From assembly GCA_948530865.1 (NCBI GenBank), contig CAOTKV010000006.1, forward strand, positions 1 to 64,000: a stretch of 64,000 nt of DNA, written 5' to 3'. Below the pieces are notes generated by a model. The model was not told where the DNA came from, ran no database searches, and saw only the letters and a program-made list of their open reading frames with translations. A program made the translations under genes and the position numbers. The first letter of the stretch is position 1; each line of letters opens with the position of its first letter. This DNA comes from an uncultured Clostridia bacterium (GTDB lineage Bacteria > Bacillota > Clostridia > TANB77 > CAG-508). Of this stretch, positions 48,717-55,976 are shown in pieces.

Positions 48717-48822
48717 ATGTTTCCTTTATTGTTTTTTCTATATTTTTTACTTCTTTAAATTCGAGATAAGAGTTTATACTTCCAGTTTGTTTAAATGTAT
48801 CCCATGCTAATTTTTTATTCAT
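48670..48822 (-). CDS. YqzL-like small protein overlapping recO
   Basis: The 50-residue frame reads MNKKLAWDTFKQTGSINSYL..., which matches the pattern of YqzL (W-x(2)-F-x-Q-T-G-x-I-x-x-Y-L). In Bacillus the gene also lies between era and recO. GGAGAAACT lies ahead of the ATG, and the last 47 bases overlap the start of recO. The function is unknown. Confidence 0.8.
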   Translation of the reverse strand: MNKKLAWDTFKQTGSINSYLEFKEVKNIEKTIKETFDEADKGKWNSNIGK

Positions 48823-48848
48823 AGTTTCTCCTCTCTAAAAGTGAATTT

Positions 48849-49751
48849 TTACTTTAGCTTAAATTTATTCACAATATTATCTTTTTCTTGCCAATCTTCT
48901 TTTACTTTAACCCAAACTTTCAAATTTATTTTCGAATCAAATTGTTTTTCTAAATCTTGTCTTGCATATGTAGCAATTTTCTTCAAAAGATTTCCATTTT
49001 TTCCAATTATAATTCCTTTATGAGATTCTCTTAAACAATATATTGTTGCACTAATATCATAAATTTGTTCACCTTTAGTTGTTAATCTATCTTTAAATTC
49101 ATCTACTTCTATATAAATTCCATGTGGTACTTCATCGTTTAAAAATTTTAATGCTTTTTCTCTTATTACTTCTTCTGTCATTTGTCTCATTGTTTGATCT
49201 GTATACTCATCATCAGCATAATATTTTGGTCCTTCTGGTAATAATTTCAATATTTCATGAATAATATTATCTATACCATCTTTTTTAGTAGCTGATATTG
49301 GGACAACTGCTTTAAAATCATATTCTTTACTATATAAATTTATTAAATTCAATAATTTGTCTTTTTGAATTAAATCGATTTTATTAATTACTAATATACA
49401 AGGCTTTTTGCTTTCAATAATTTTATCAAGAATTCTTCTGTCTCCTCTTCCAATTTCTGTTGAATCTGCTTCTATTAAAAATAATATTACATCAACTTCT
49501 GAAAACATTGTAAAAGCTGTATCTACCATTGTTTTACTTAACTTAGTTTTTGGCTTATGAATACCTGGCGTATCAGTAATTATTATTTGATAATTCTCAT
49601 CATTTAAAATTGCTTTTATTGCTGTTCTTGTTGTTTGGACTTTATTTGCTGTTATTGCAATCTTTTCTTTTGCCAAACTATTTAATAATGTTGATTTTCC
49701 CACATTTGTTCTACCAACTAAAGATACAAAACCTGATTTAAATTCTCCCAT
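48849..49751 (-). CDS. era: GTPase Era
   Basis: Era is an essential GTPase that binds 16S rRNA and matures the 30S subunit. The 300-residue protein shows G1 GRTNVGKST, G3 DTPGIHKPKT, G4 NKID and a C-terminal KH domain with IIGKNGNLLKKIATYARQ. It follows the DUF3048 gene and precedes yqzL and recO, a common Firmicute order. The ATG is placed behind AGGAGGAAATTAGC. Confidence 0.97.
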   Translation of the reverse strand: MGEFKSGFVSLVGRTNVGKSTLLNSLAKEKIAITANKVQTTRTAIKAILNDENYQIIITDTPGIHKPKTKLSKTMVDTAFTMFSEVDVILFLIEADSTEIGRGDRRILDKIIESKKPCILVINKIDLIQKDKLLNLINLYSKEYDFKAVVPISATKKDGIDNIIHEILKLLPEGPKYYADDEYTDQTMRQMTEEVIREKALKFLNDEVPHGIYIEVDEFKDRLTTKGEQIYDISATIYCLRESHKGIIIGKNGNLLKKIATYARQDLEKQFDSKINLKVWVKVKEDWQEKDNIVNKFKLK

Positions 49752-49790
49752 TTTTATTTTATAGCTTTTGCTAATTTCCTCCTATTTTTA

Positions 49791-50903
49791 TTATTCTATA
49801 ACTACATTACTATCAATTGGACATACATTAACCCACGTATTTCCATCATTTACACTAATTTCATTTCCTTCTAAATCTATATATTTTGTCTGAGTTTCTC
49901 TTGCTTCTTTTTTGCATTTTATTTTTATTGCTTTTCCATTTGTAATATAATATCCATCTAAATTACCAACTGTTACAACATCTTGTCTTCCTTTATCTTC
50001 TCCATCGTTTAATGTATAATTTTCTGCAAAAGTAATTATTATATTTTTTGTTGTTATATCATCTTTTGAAATTTCATCAGACATTTTTTTACCTTTTGAA
50101 TATCTTATATATCTTTTAGTTTGGTCATTATATACATATTTTACTTTATGACTTGATGTGTATGGTATTGTTATTTCATTTGCTACAACTGCATTTGTAC
50201 CATCTAAATTTACTTCTTCTGCAACATAATTCAAAACACTTTTCTTATCAGATGTAGTTTTGTATCCTTTACTTTTGGCAATTTGAAAAATTGCTTTTGT
50301 ATTTGTATAAGCATTATGTGGTGCTTTTTTATGAGTTACTCTCCAATATAAAGATGAATCTGTTCTAGCTTTTCCTGTATCATATGCTTGTCCATTTATA
50401 TTATTTATTCCAAATTGTTTTATAGCTTCACCTGCTTGTGGACTCATTCCTAAATGAGCATATATCGCATCATTTTCCATAGCATAGTCTAAAAAATAAT
50501 GTCTTGAACTTCTAATTGGCCCAACTTGATCTGCATCTTTTCCTTTGAATAATGCCATTAATCTTGTTTCTCCACCCTCAACAATTATTTCATAAACCAT
50601 ATATGTAGAATTTATAGACGCTTGTGGTTGAGCATTTTTGTTGTTATCTATCATAAAAGCCATTGGTCTATCTGTTCCATTAAATATTTTTATATCAGAT
50701 TTTTCTTCTTGTTTTGGCTCCTCTTCTTGAACTATTGTCTCTGTTTCAAGATTTGTTTTATCAGGCTCATTTTGAACAGCTACATTCTTTGGCTTAGAAG
50801 TAGACAATCCATATATTACAAGAGCAATTATAACAATAATTAAAACAACTATAATTGCAGATCCTTTAGATTTCTTTTTACTACTTTTCTTTCCTCTTTT
50901 CAT
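49791..50903 (-). CDS. YerB-like DUF3048 protein
   Basis: The 370-residue protein has a strongly basic N terminus with one membrane helix (about 15-35), a Glu-rich linker and an extracytoplasmic DUF3048 domain: RPMAFMIDNNKNAQPQ, YEIIVEGGETRLMALF, VGPIRSSRHYFLDYA and, at the end, GNTWVNVCP. These are family motifs of YerB. The molecular function is not established. Most YerB proteins are lipoproteins; here a plain signal-anchor is seen. ATG 50903 follows AAAAGGAGTTGCAT. Confidence 0.92.
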   Translation of the reverse strand: MKRGKKSSKKKSKGSAIIVVLIIVIIALVIYGLSTSKPKNVAVQNEPDKTNLETETIVQEEEPKQEEKSDIKIFNGTDRPMAFMIDNNKNAQPQASINSTYMVYEIIVEGGETRLMALFKGKDADQVGPIRSSRHYFLDYAMENDAIYAHLGMSPQAGEAIKQFGINNINGQAYDTGKARTDSSLYWRVTHKKAPHNAYTNTKAIFQIAKSKGYKTTSDKKSVLNYVAEEVNLDGTNAVVANEITIPYTSSHKVKYVYNDQTKRYIRYSKGKKMSDEISKDDITTKNIIITFAENYTLNDGEDKGRQDVVTVGNLDGYYITNGKAIKIKCKKEARETQTKYIDLEGNEISVNDGNTWVNVCPIDSNVVIE

Positions 50904-50923
50904 ATGCAACTCCTTTTAATATG

Positions 50924-51198
50924 TTATTTATTATATTCTCCTGTCCATAAATTAATTGTTTCAAATAGTTGTTTGTCATATGCTTCTTCTGTTTCATAAT
51001 TTCCGAGATTTTTTTATTATCCCTCTTTCTGCATCTTTAAAAAACACTACATATTTTTTTCCATAAAAATAGCATCCATATATACTTTTTTATCATTCTC
51101 TTCATAAATCCCTTTAGAAAGTTCTAGTTTTCTATCTTGATAATATAATTTATCTAACTTCATTTCTTTAATCTTTTTTCAAATTCTTGCTTTTTCAT
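50924..51198 (-). pseudogene. Broken small gene with two homopolymer shifts and one CGG shift
   Basis: From ATG 51198 (behind AGGATGAAATGT) the frame breaks three times. Two breaks are -1 shifts in an A6 run (51174-51179) and a T5 run (51063-51069). The third is a +1 shift at in-frame CGG (51003-51005) that gives Gly if the C is skipped. With all three restored it forms one 91-residue protein, with DRKLELSKGIYEEN in the middle and ETINLWTGEYNK at the end, stopping just before yerB. The texture recalls small immunity proteins (Imm59-like), but this is weak. The gene may be decaying, or the homopolymers may be misread. Confidence 0.6.
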
Positions 51199-51208
51199 AC
51201 ATTTCATC

Positions 51209-51586
51209 CTACATTATAATTTCTAATATTTTAGGTAAAAAAATTATTAATCCTATAATTACTGATGCAACTGCAACTAATGTAACTCCTCCTGCAGAAA
51301 TATCTTTTGCAATTTTTGCTTTTTCATTATATTCAGTTGTTATCATATCTACAACAGTCTCTACCACTGTATTAACTAATTCTGAAAAAAACACCATAAA
51401 AATTATTGTTATAACTATAGCCCACTCAATTAAACTAATTTTCAATAATATCCCTAATAAACTGGCTATAATTCCTATTACTAATTGTATTTTCAAATTT
51501 CTTTCTTTAAAAAATACATATTTTATTCCATTTAAGGCATTTTTCAAGGCTACAAAAAAGTTTTTATTTTTCCAATTATTTTCCAT
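51209..51586 (-). CDS. dgkA: Diacylglycerol/undecaprenol kinase
   Basis: This is a small three-helix membrane kinase of 125 residues. The family signature ELVNTVVETVVDMI and the following AKIAKDISAGGVTL are clear. In Gram-positives the enzyme phosphorylates undecaprenol. It follows ybeY by 8 bp, as in other Firmicutes. The Lys-rich, Asn-rich N terminus is cytosolic. Confidence 0.95.
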   Translation of the reverse strand: MENNWKNKNFFVALKNALNGIKYVFFKERNLKIQLVIGIIASLLGILLKISLIEWAIVITIIFMVFFSELVNTVVETVVDMITTEYNEKAKIAKDISAGGVTLVAVASVIIGLIIFLPKILEIIM

Positions 51587-51594
51587 AATTACTT

Positions 51595-52065
51595 TTAACT
51601 TTCTCTTATAATATTAAGCATTTCTAATACAGCTTCTTCTTTGGCTCTCATCTTTATTTTGTCAGACTCCTCTATATGATCTTCTCCCATTAAATGATAA
51701 AAGCCATGTACTAGCATATAACTAAGCTCTCTTTCAAAACTATGACCATATTCTATTGCTTGCTCTTTTACTCTCTCTATTGAAATTACAATATCTCCAA
51801 GTGCTTCTTCATATTGTAATTTTTTAAGAGCTTGTATCTCATTTTTTTCAAACATAGGAAATGAAAGCACATCTGTTTCTTTATCAATATCTCTATACTC
51901 TTTATTTAGCATTCTAATATTTTCTGGATTTGTTAAAGTAACACTAATATATAATTTGAAATCATCCATTTTTTCAACTTCAAAACATTTTTCTAAAACT
52001 TTATTTATTAAATTGTTCCATTCAATATTTTCATCTAATTCTAAATATTCTATTTCAGCTTTCAT
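51595..52065 (-). CDS. ybeY: Endoribonuclease YbeY
   Basis: YbeY matures the 3' end of 16S rRNA. The 156-residue protein ends with the metal-binding motif HGFYHLMGEDH (HGxxHLxGxDH) and has NKEYRDIDKETDVLSFPMF, the conserved RxxDxxTDVLSFP block. ATG 52065 is preferred because AGAGGTAGGT precedes it; an upstream start would overlap the preceding gene. Confidence 0.96.
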   Translation of the reverse strand: MKAEIEYLELDENIEWNNLINKVLEKCFEVEKMDDFKLYISVTLTNPENIRMLNKEYRDIDKETDVLSFPMFEKNEIQALKKLQYEEALGDIVISIERVKEQAIEYGHSFERELSYMLVHGFYHLMGEDHIEESDKIKMRAKEEAVLEMLNIIRES

Positions 52066-52075
52066 ACCTACCTCT

Positions 52076-53257
52076 TTATATTTTTGTAAAATGTCCATTT
52101 AATGTTTTTCTAGAATTCTTTATTTTTTTCATTACACCTAGACTGCATAATTTATCTTTATAGAATTGTCTTACTTCAATATACTTTTCATATTCATATG
52201 CAGTATCATGCAATTCTCTTCTTAAAGATAGTATTTCTTTTTCCTTTTGAGAATTTGTTTTACTATATGCATCCCAGAATTTCTTGTATGCATCTCTTTC
52301 TTGTGGTTTATCCCAATAAACTTTTGTAGATAATAATTTAACATTATAATCTTCAATAAGTTTTAATAACATTTTATAAACTTCTTCTCTTTTTTCTTTT
52401 GTTTTTGTATTTATAATTAAACTTCTTGTATCTCTTAACAATTTATTATAGCATTGCTCTGCTGCAACTAAAGGAAGTGAGTGTGTAAATAATACTCTAC
52501 TCAAACCTAATAAAATCATATTTTTTTCTAAAAAGTCTCTTTCATCTAATTTACCAACAATAAATTTCTCATATTCTTCATATTCATCAAGTATTTTTGA
52601 ATATTTTTCTTTTCCTTCAAGTTCAATTTTTATTGGTAATACATTTTTTATATAATCTTCTAATGTTAAAAATATATTTTTATAAATTTCTAATTGATTT
52701 ATTCTAGTAGCTTTTAAACCATCAGCTAATTTTACAGAATAATTTTTTAGAATTCCTTTATATAAATTATCAATTCTCTCTATATAAATTGGTGTATATT
52801 TCTTTAATATTTTTTCTTTATTATTAGCTGATAAACTTTGATAATCTAAATCTAATAAAAATTTTTGTTTTCTATATTTATATTCTAAATATTCTGTTTC
52901 TTTTAAATGAACAACATTATAATAATTTGCAAGTGCATTTCTTTCAAAATCTGATGCTGTATTATTTTTTACCTTTTTATAAATAGAATCCATTATATGT
53001 TTATCTATAGACTCTAAATATAAAGTAAAACTTTCTTCATATCTGTTCTTAAATTGAGCTGTTTTTGTAACATCATTTGCTTGCTCTGCTGATTTTAATT
53101 GTTCATAAGATTTTACTGTACTACTTCTTTTTAAATTAATCATCATTCCATTAATCCCAATTCTTGTAGGTATTAATAGTTTTGTTAAAGTATCTGAAAC
53201 TTTATTGAAAAAAGTTGTATCCTTTGAAATAACTTTTAAACTTCTCTCTTCAACCAC
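52076..53257 (-). CDS. Hypothetical helical protein in the usual phoH position
   Basis: The 393-residue protein is predicted to be almost all helix and highly charged, with many Tyr, Lys and Glu residues, and no P-loop, so it is not PhoH. No membrane helix is seen. The GTG start at 53257 lies behind AAGGGTGAATAAAA. It sits between yqfD and ybeY, the place phoH takes in most spore formers. The function is unknown. Confidence 0.8.
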   Translation of the reverse strand: MVEERSLKVISKDTTFFNKVSDTLTKLLIPTRIGINGMMINLKRSSTVKSYEQLKSAEQANDVTKTAQFKNRYEESFTLYLESIDKHIMDSIYKKVKNNTASDFERNALANYYNVVHLKETEYLEYKYRKQKFLLDLDYQSLSANNKEKILKKYTPIYIERIDNLYKGILKNYSVKLADGLKATRINQLEIYKNIFLTLEDYIKNVLPIKIELEGKEKYSKILDEYEEYEKFIVGKLDERDFLEKNMILLGLSRVLFTHSLPLVAAEQCYNKLLRDTRSLIINTKTKEKREEVYKMLLKLIEDYNVKLLSTKVYWDKPQERDAYKKFWDAYSKTNSQKEKEILSLRRELHDTAYEYEKYIEVRQFYKDKLCSLGVMKKIKNSRKTLNGHFTKI

Positions 53258-53275
53258 TTTTATTCACCCTTTCAT

Positions 53276-54460
53276 CTAATTTGTTTTTACTTTTGTACCA
53301 ATTTCTTCTTTTATTTCATAAATTAATTTTACTAACATTCCATCTTGTTCTGGAACTGTTTCTATTTCTTTTGTTTTATTTGAATATTGTGATATATTAT
53401 ATTCATTTTCTAATTCTTCTTCTAGTTCTTTTACAATTTTGTCTTTTAGTTCATTTTCATCATATTCTACTAATTCATTTCTTATCTCTTTATTGGTTGC
53501 TTTTCTAATCTCAATTGGTAAGTAAAAATTAGAAAACAATTTTATTCTATTATTCGAATATATTGTATCATAATTTTCAAAATTTGAAAGCCTTTTATTC
53601 AAATTTATTTTAAATTTATTTATACAAATTTCCCTTTTTATTTCCATATTTCCTGTCTCTACCTTTTTGTTTTGTAAATATGATTCTTTTCTTTCTTTTT
53701 CCAAATAAATTACACCTGTAATATTAGCATCTGCATGTACTGGTCTAGGCTCAATATGTTCGCCTTCCATAATTCCTTCTACTAATAAATCTCCCTTTTT
53801 TACTTCTTGACCAACTTCAATTCTTGCAGTTCCATTATGAACAACAATTTTAGAAATAGTTGCATCTTGTTTTGCTATAATATTGCATATCTCATTTTTA
53901 TCAATTACTTCTGGTACTTCTATTGCCTCTTTTATATTTACAATTACATTTGTTCCTTTTATTGATATTCCTATCCACGATATATCATCTCTTTCAAGTC
54001 TTATTGAATTACTTATTTTCTCTGTATCTATATCTTTTTTCAAAATTCCTTTGCTTATACCAAATTCAGAAATTAATGCATTTATCTCTTCTTTACTTAT
54101 TTTTTCATTTCCGTTAATTTCAATATTCCATACAAATTTTGTTGATATAAAAATAAAAATTGCAATTACTAAAATAGCAACTGCAAATATTTTTCTTTTT
54201 CTATATTTATTTACAAAAAATGGTAATCCATATTTTTTATCAATTTTAATTTTGCATTTTGTCTTTTTTGCAATATGTCTAATATCTTTAAAATCAGATT
54301 TTAAAATTTTAACTTTTAAATATGTACTATTTTGTCTTTCAATATCAAGCATAACTATATTATTATTTTTACATATATTTATAAATCGCTCGACAAAAAA
54401 GCCCTCTATAACTATTGTTACATAGCCTGAAAAAAACATATATATCCATTTAAAAATCAT
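53276..54460 (-). CDS. yqfD: Sporulation protein YqfD
   Basis: The 394-residue protein opens with FMNxxxxxVxIxGFxxERFIN-like sequence (FSGYVTIVIEGFFVERFIN), a membrane helix at about 88-107 (KRKIFAVAILVIAIFIFIS) and the extracytoplasmic part with WNIEINGNEKISKEEI and GISIKGTNVIVNIKEA, typical of YqfD. It is produced in the mother cell during sporulation in Bacillus. The ATG follows AGGAGAGTAAT, which overlaps the stop of yqfC. Confidence 0.94.
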   Translation of the reverse strand: MIFKWIYMFFSGYVTIVIEGFFVERFINICKNNNIVMLDIERQNSTYLKVKILKSDFKDIRHIAKKTKCKIKIDKKYGLPFFVNKYRKRKIFAVAILVIAIFIFISTKFVWNIEINGNEKISKEEINALISEFGISKGILKKDIDTEKISNSIRLERDDISWIGISIKGTNVIVNIKEAIEVPEVIDKNEICNIIAKQDATISKIVVHNGTARIEVGQEVKKGDLLVEGIMEGEHIEPRPVHADANITGVIYLEKERKESYLQNKKVETGNMEIKREICINKFKINLNKRLSNFENYDTIYSNNRIKLFSNFYLPIEIRKATNKEIRNELVEYDENELKDKIVKELEEELENEYNISQYSNKTKEIETVPEQDGMLVKLIYEIKEEIGTKVKTN

Positions 54461-54461
54461 A

Positions 54462-54743
54462 TTACTCTCCTATATTTTTTCTATTTTCAAAATCTATATT
54501 TTCTATTTTTCCACTTACTAAAATATCATCATCTGTCATCTGATTTAATTTTAAATTAAATCCATTTATATTAATATTTCCAATTTCAGTACTTATCCTT
54601 GCAAAATAATCTTCATATTCTATAATTCCTTTAAAATTTTCAATCATTATTTCATTAAATCCTGTTATCGTAATTTTAGGAATGTTGGAAATAACCTCCC
54701 TTGGAATCTCTAAAAATTTACTAACTCTACTATAATCTTTCAT
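54462..54743 (-). CDS. yqfC: YqfC, YabP/YqfC-family sporulation protein
   Basis: The 93-residue protein has PREVISNIPKITITGFNEIMIENFKGI, the YabP/YqfC motif. It immediately precedes yqfD (1 bp gap), as in Bacillus, where sigma-E controls both. Its ribosome binding site GAGAGG (complement of 54754-54759) is in the 3' arm of a long hairpin, so translation may be structure-controlled. Confidence 0.93.
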   Translation of the reverse strand: MKDYSRVSKFLEIPREVISNIPKITITGFNEIMIENFKGIIEYEDYFARISTEIGNININGFNLKLNQMTDDDILVSGKIENIDFENRKNIGE

Positions 54744-54748
54744 AAAAT

Positions 54749-54793
54749 AAAAACCTCTCTTTTTTATTTATATATTCAAAAAGAAAGGTTTTA
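54749..54793 (-). terminator. Hairpin after the DUF4116 gene that also covers the yqfC ribosome binding site
   Basis: About 14 bp of imperfect stem (AAACCTTTCTTTTT with AAAAAAGAGAGGTTT) and a TTTTTATTTT tract follow the DUF4116 gene stop. The second arm contains the yqfC Shine-Dalgarno. It can act as terminator or as a translational switch. Confidence 0.65.
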
Positions 54794-54803
54794 TTCATAT
54801 TTT

Positions 54804-55334
54804 TTATTCACTTAATATTGCTTTTATATCTTCATCATTTTGAAGTCTTGGAGATATATATTCTATTACTTTGTTTTTTCCTTTAGTAACTGCAAGAATT
54901 GCAACATCTTTATCATCTCTTAATCTGAAACTAGCATATTTTAATATTATAGGCTTATTATTAACAGCTTCAAGTACTACATCTTTATCATCTCTTAATT
55001 CTTTGCTAGCAAAATACAAGACTTGCCCATCATTTTTGGCAGCTGTAAGCAACACATCTTTATCACCTTTTAATTTATCACTTGCATAACAACAAGTCCA
55101 GCCTGCTTGAGAAACAGCTGTAATAATTACTTCTTTATCATCTTTTAATCTATCACTTGCAAATTCAAGTGCACCACCATCAAATTTAACAGCAGTTAAA
55201 ATAACTTCTTTATCATCACGAATTTGATCATTTGCCCATTCAATTAATATTGGCATTGTTTTTACTCTTTCTAAATAGAACTCTCTATCATTTGTTTTTT
55301 CTTTTGCTTCTATAATTTCAGGACTATCTGCCAT
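54804..55334 (-). CDS. DUF4116 repeat protein
   Basis: The 176-residue protein consists of five tandem repeats of about 25 residues, of the form RDDKEVILTAVKFDGGALEFASDRL, which matches DUF4116. Each repeat should form a small helix-turn-helix unit. The protein is soluble and has no signal peptide. AAGGAGATAAGT lies ahead of the ATG. The role is unknown; many DUF4116 proteins occur as expanded families. Confidence 0.85.
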   Translation of the reverse strand: MADSPEIIEAKEKTNDREFYLERVKTMPILIEWANDQIRDDKEVILTAVKFDGGALEFASDRLKDDKEVIITAVSQAGWTCCYASDKLKGDKDVLLTAAKNDGQVLYFASKELRDDKDVVLEAVNNKPIILKYASFRLRDDKDVAILAVTKGKNKVIEYISPRLQNDEDIKAILSE

Positions 55335-55348
55335 ACTTATCTCCTTGT

Positions 55349-55961
55349 TTAAAAATAAAATTCTGATTTCTTCTCATATTTTTCTCTTGTTAATTTCCTA
55401 GAAATTTTTCTATTTTTAATTCTTATATCATACAACAAAATTGCTATTAATAGTACTATACAAAATCCAAAAAAGAAATTATTTTTTAGTATTTTTACAA
55501 CACTACCAAACTTTGGCATTGTATAAATAACTTTTCCTACAACAGAATTGTATTTTACAATCTCATCATCTTGAACCTCATTATTATCACCTTTTGTAAC
55601 AAAAGAGTACTCGCCATCATCATTAGCAATTTGCACGATTCTATGTGTAATAAGCTTTCCGCTCACTATTTTTAAAAGTTATTATATTTCCTATTTTATA
55701 TTTATTACTTGGATACCCTTTTTTTACTATAATAATATCGTTTACTTTTAATTTTGGTCTCATACTTTCTGATGATATTGTATATACATCGATATTAAGA
55801 AAACTAGGAACTTCATGAGAATTTCCTAGTTCCAAAATAATTAAAAATAAACTAAATATTATTGTAGGTATTAGTAATATATATAAGATTAAGATGAAAA
55901 GCTTTTTTATCTTATGCTTTTTCTCTATTTTTTTTGATATAATATCTGGTTCATATCTCAT
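55349..55961 (-). CDS. SipW-like (ER-type) signal peptidase I, frame interrupted at an in-frame CGG
   Basis: From ATG 55961 the frame gives a membrane helix (about 20-45), Ser66 in SSESMRPKL (catalytic) and FKNSE, then CGG as codon 101 and a stop soon after. Skipping the C (complement of 55661) restores GKLITHRIV, which carries the catalytic His106 of ER-type enzymes, then TKGDNNEVQDDE and a second membrane helix. The restored protein has 203 residues. Read in one frame, it lacks His and is dead. In Bacillus SipW processes TasA and TapA; here the giant surface protein upstream is a candidate client (inference). Confidence 0.88.
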
Positions 55962-55976
55962 ATATACCCTCTCATT

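Noticed and set aside
52076..53257. PhoH based on position
   Set aside because: No Walker A or B motif is present in the sequence.
53883..54425. Plus-strand open frame of 180 codons antisense to yqfD
   Set aside because: No ribosome binding site; codon pattern is the mirror of yqfD, and yqfD is a clear homologue.
3143..55961. CGG recoded as another amino acid without a frameshift
   Set aside because: At each site the frame after CGG reaches a stop within a short distance and the conserved protein continues only in +1, so reassignment alone cannot explain it.
3143..55961. Random sequencing indels as full explanation
   Set aside because: All six have the same base (C), the same codon phase and the same next codon type (GGA/GGT). 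Homopolymer errors, the usual type, are seen only in one small gene. A motif-linked systematic error is still possible and needs raw reads.
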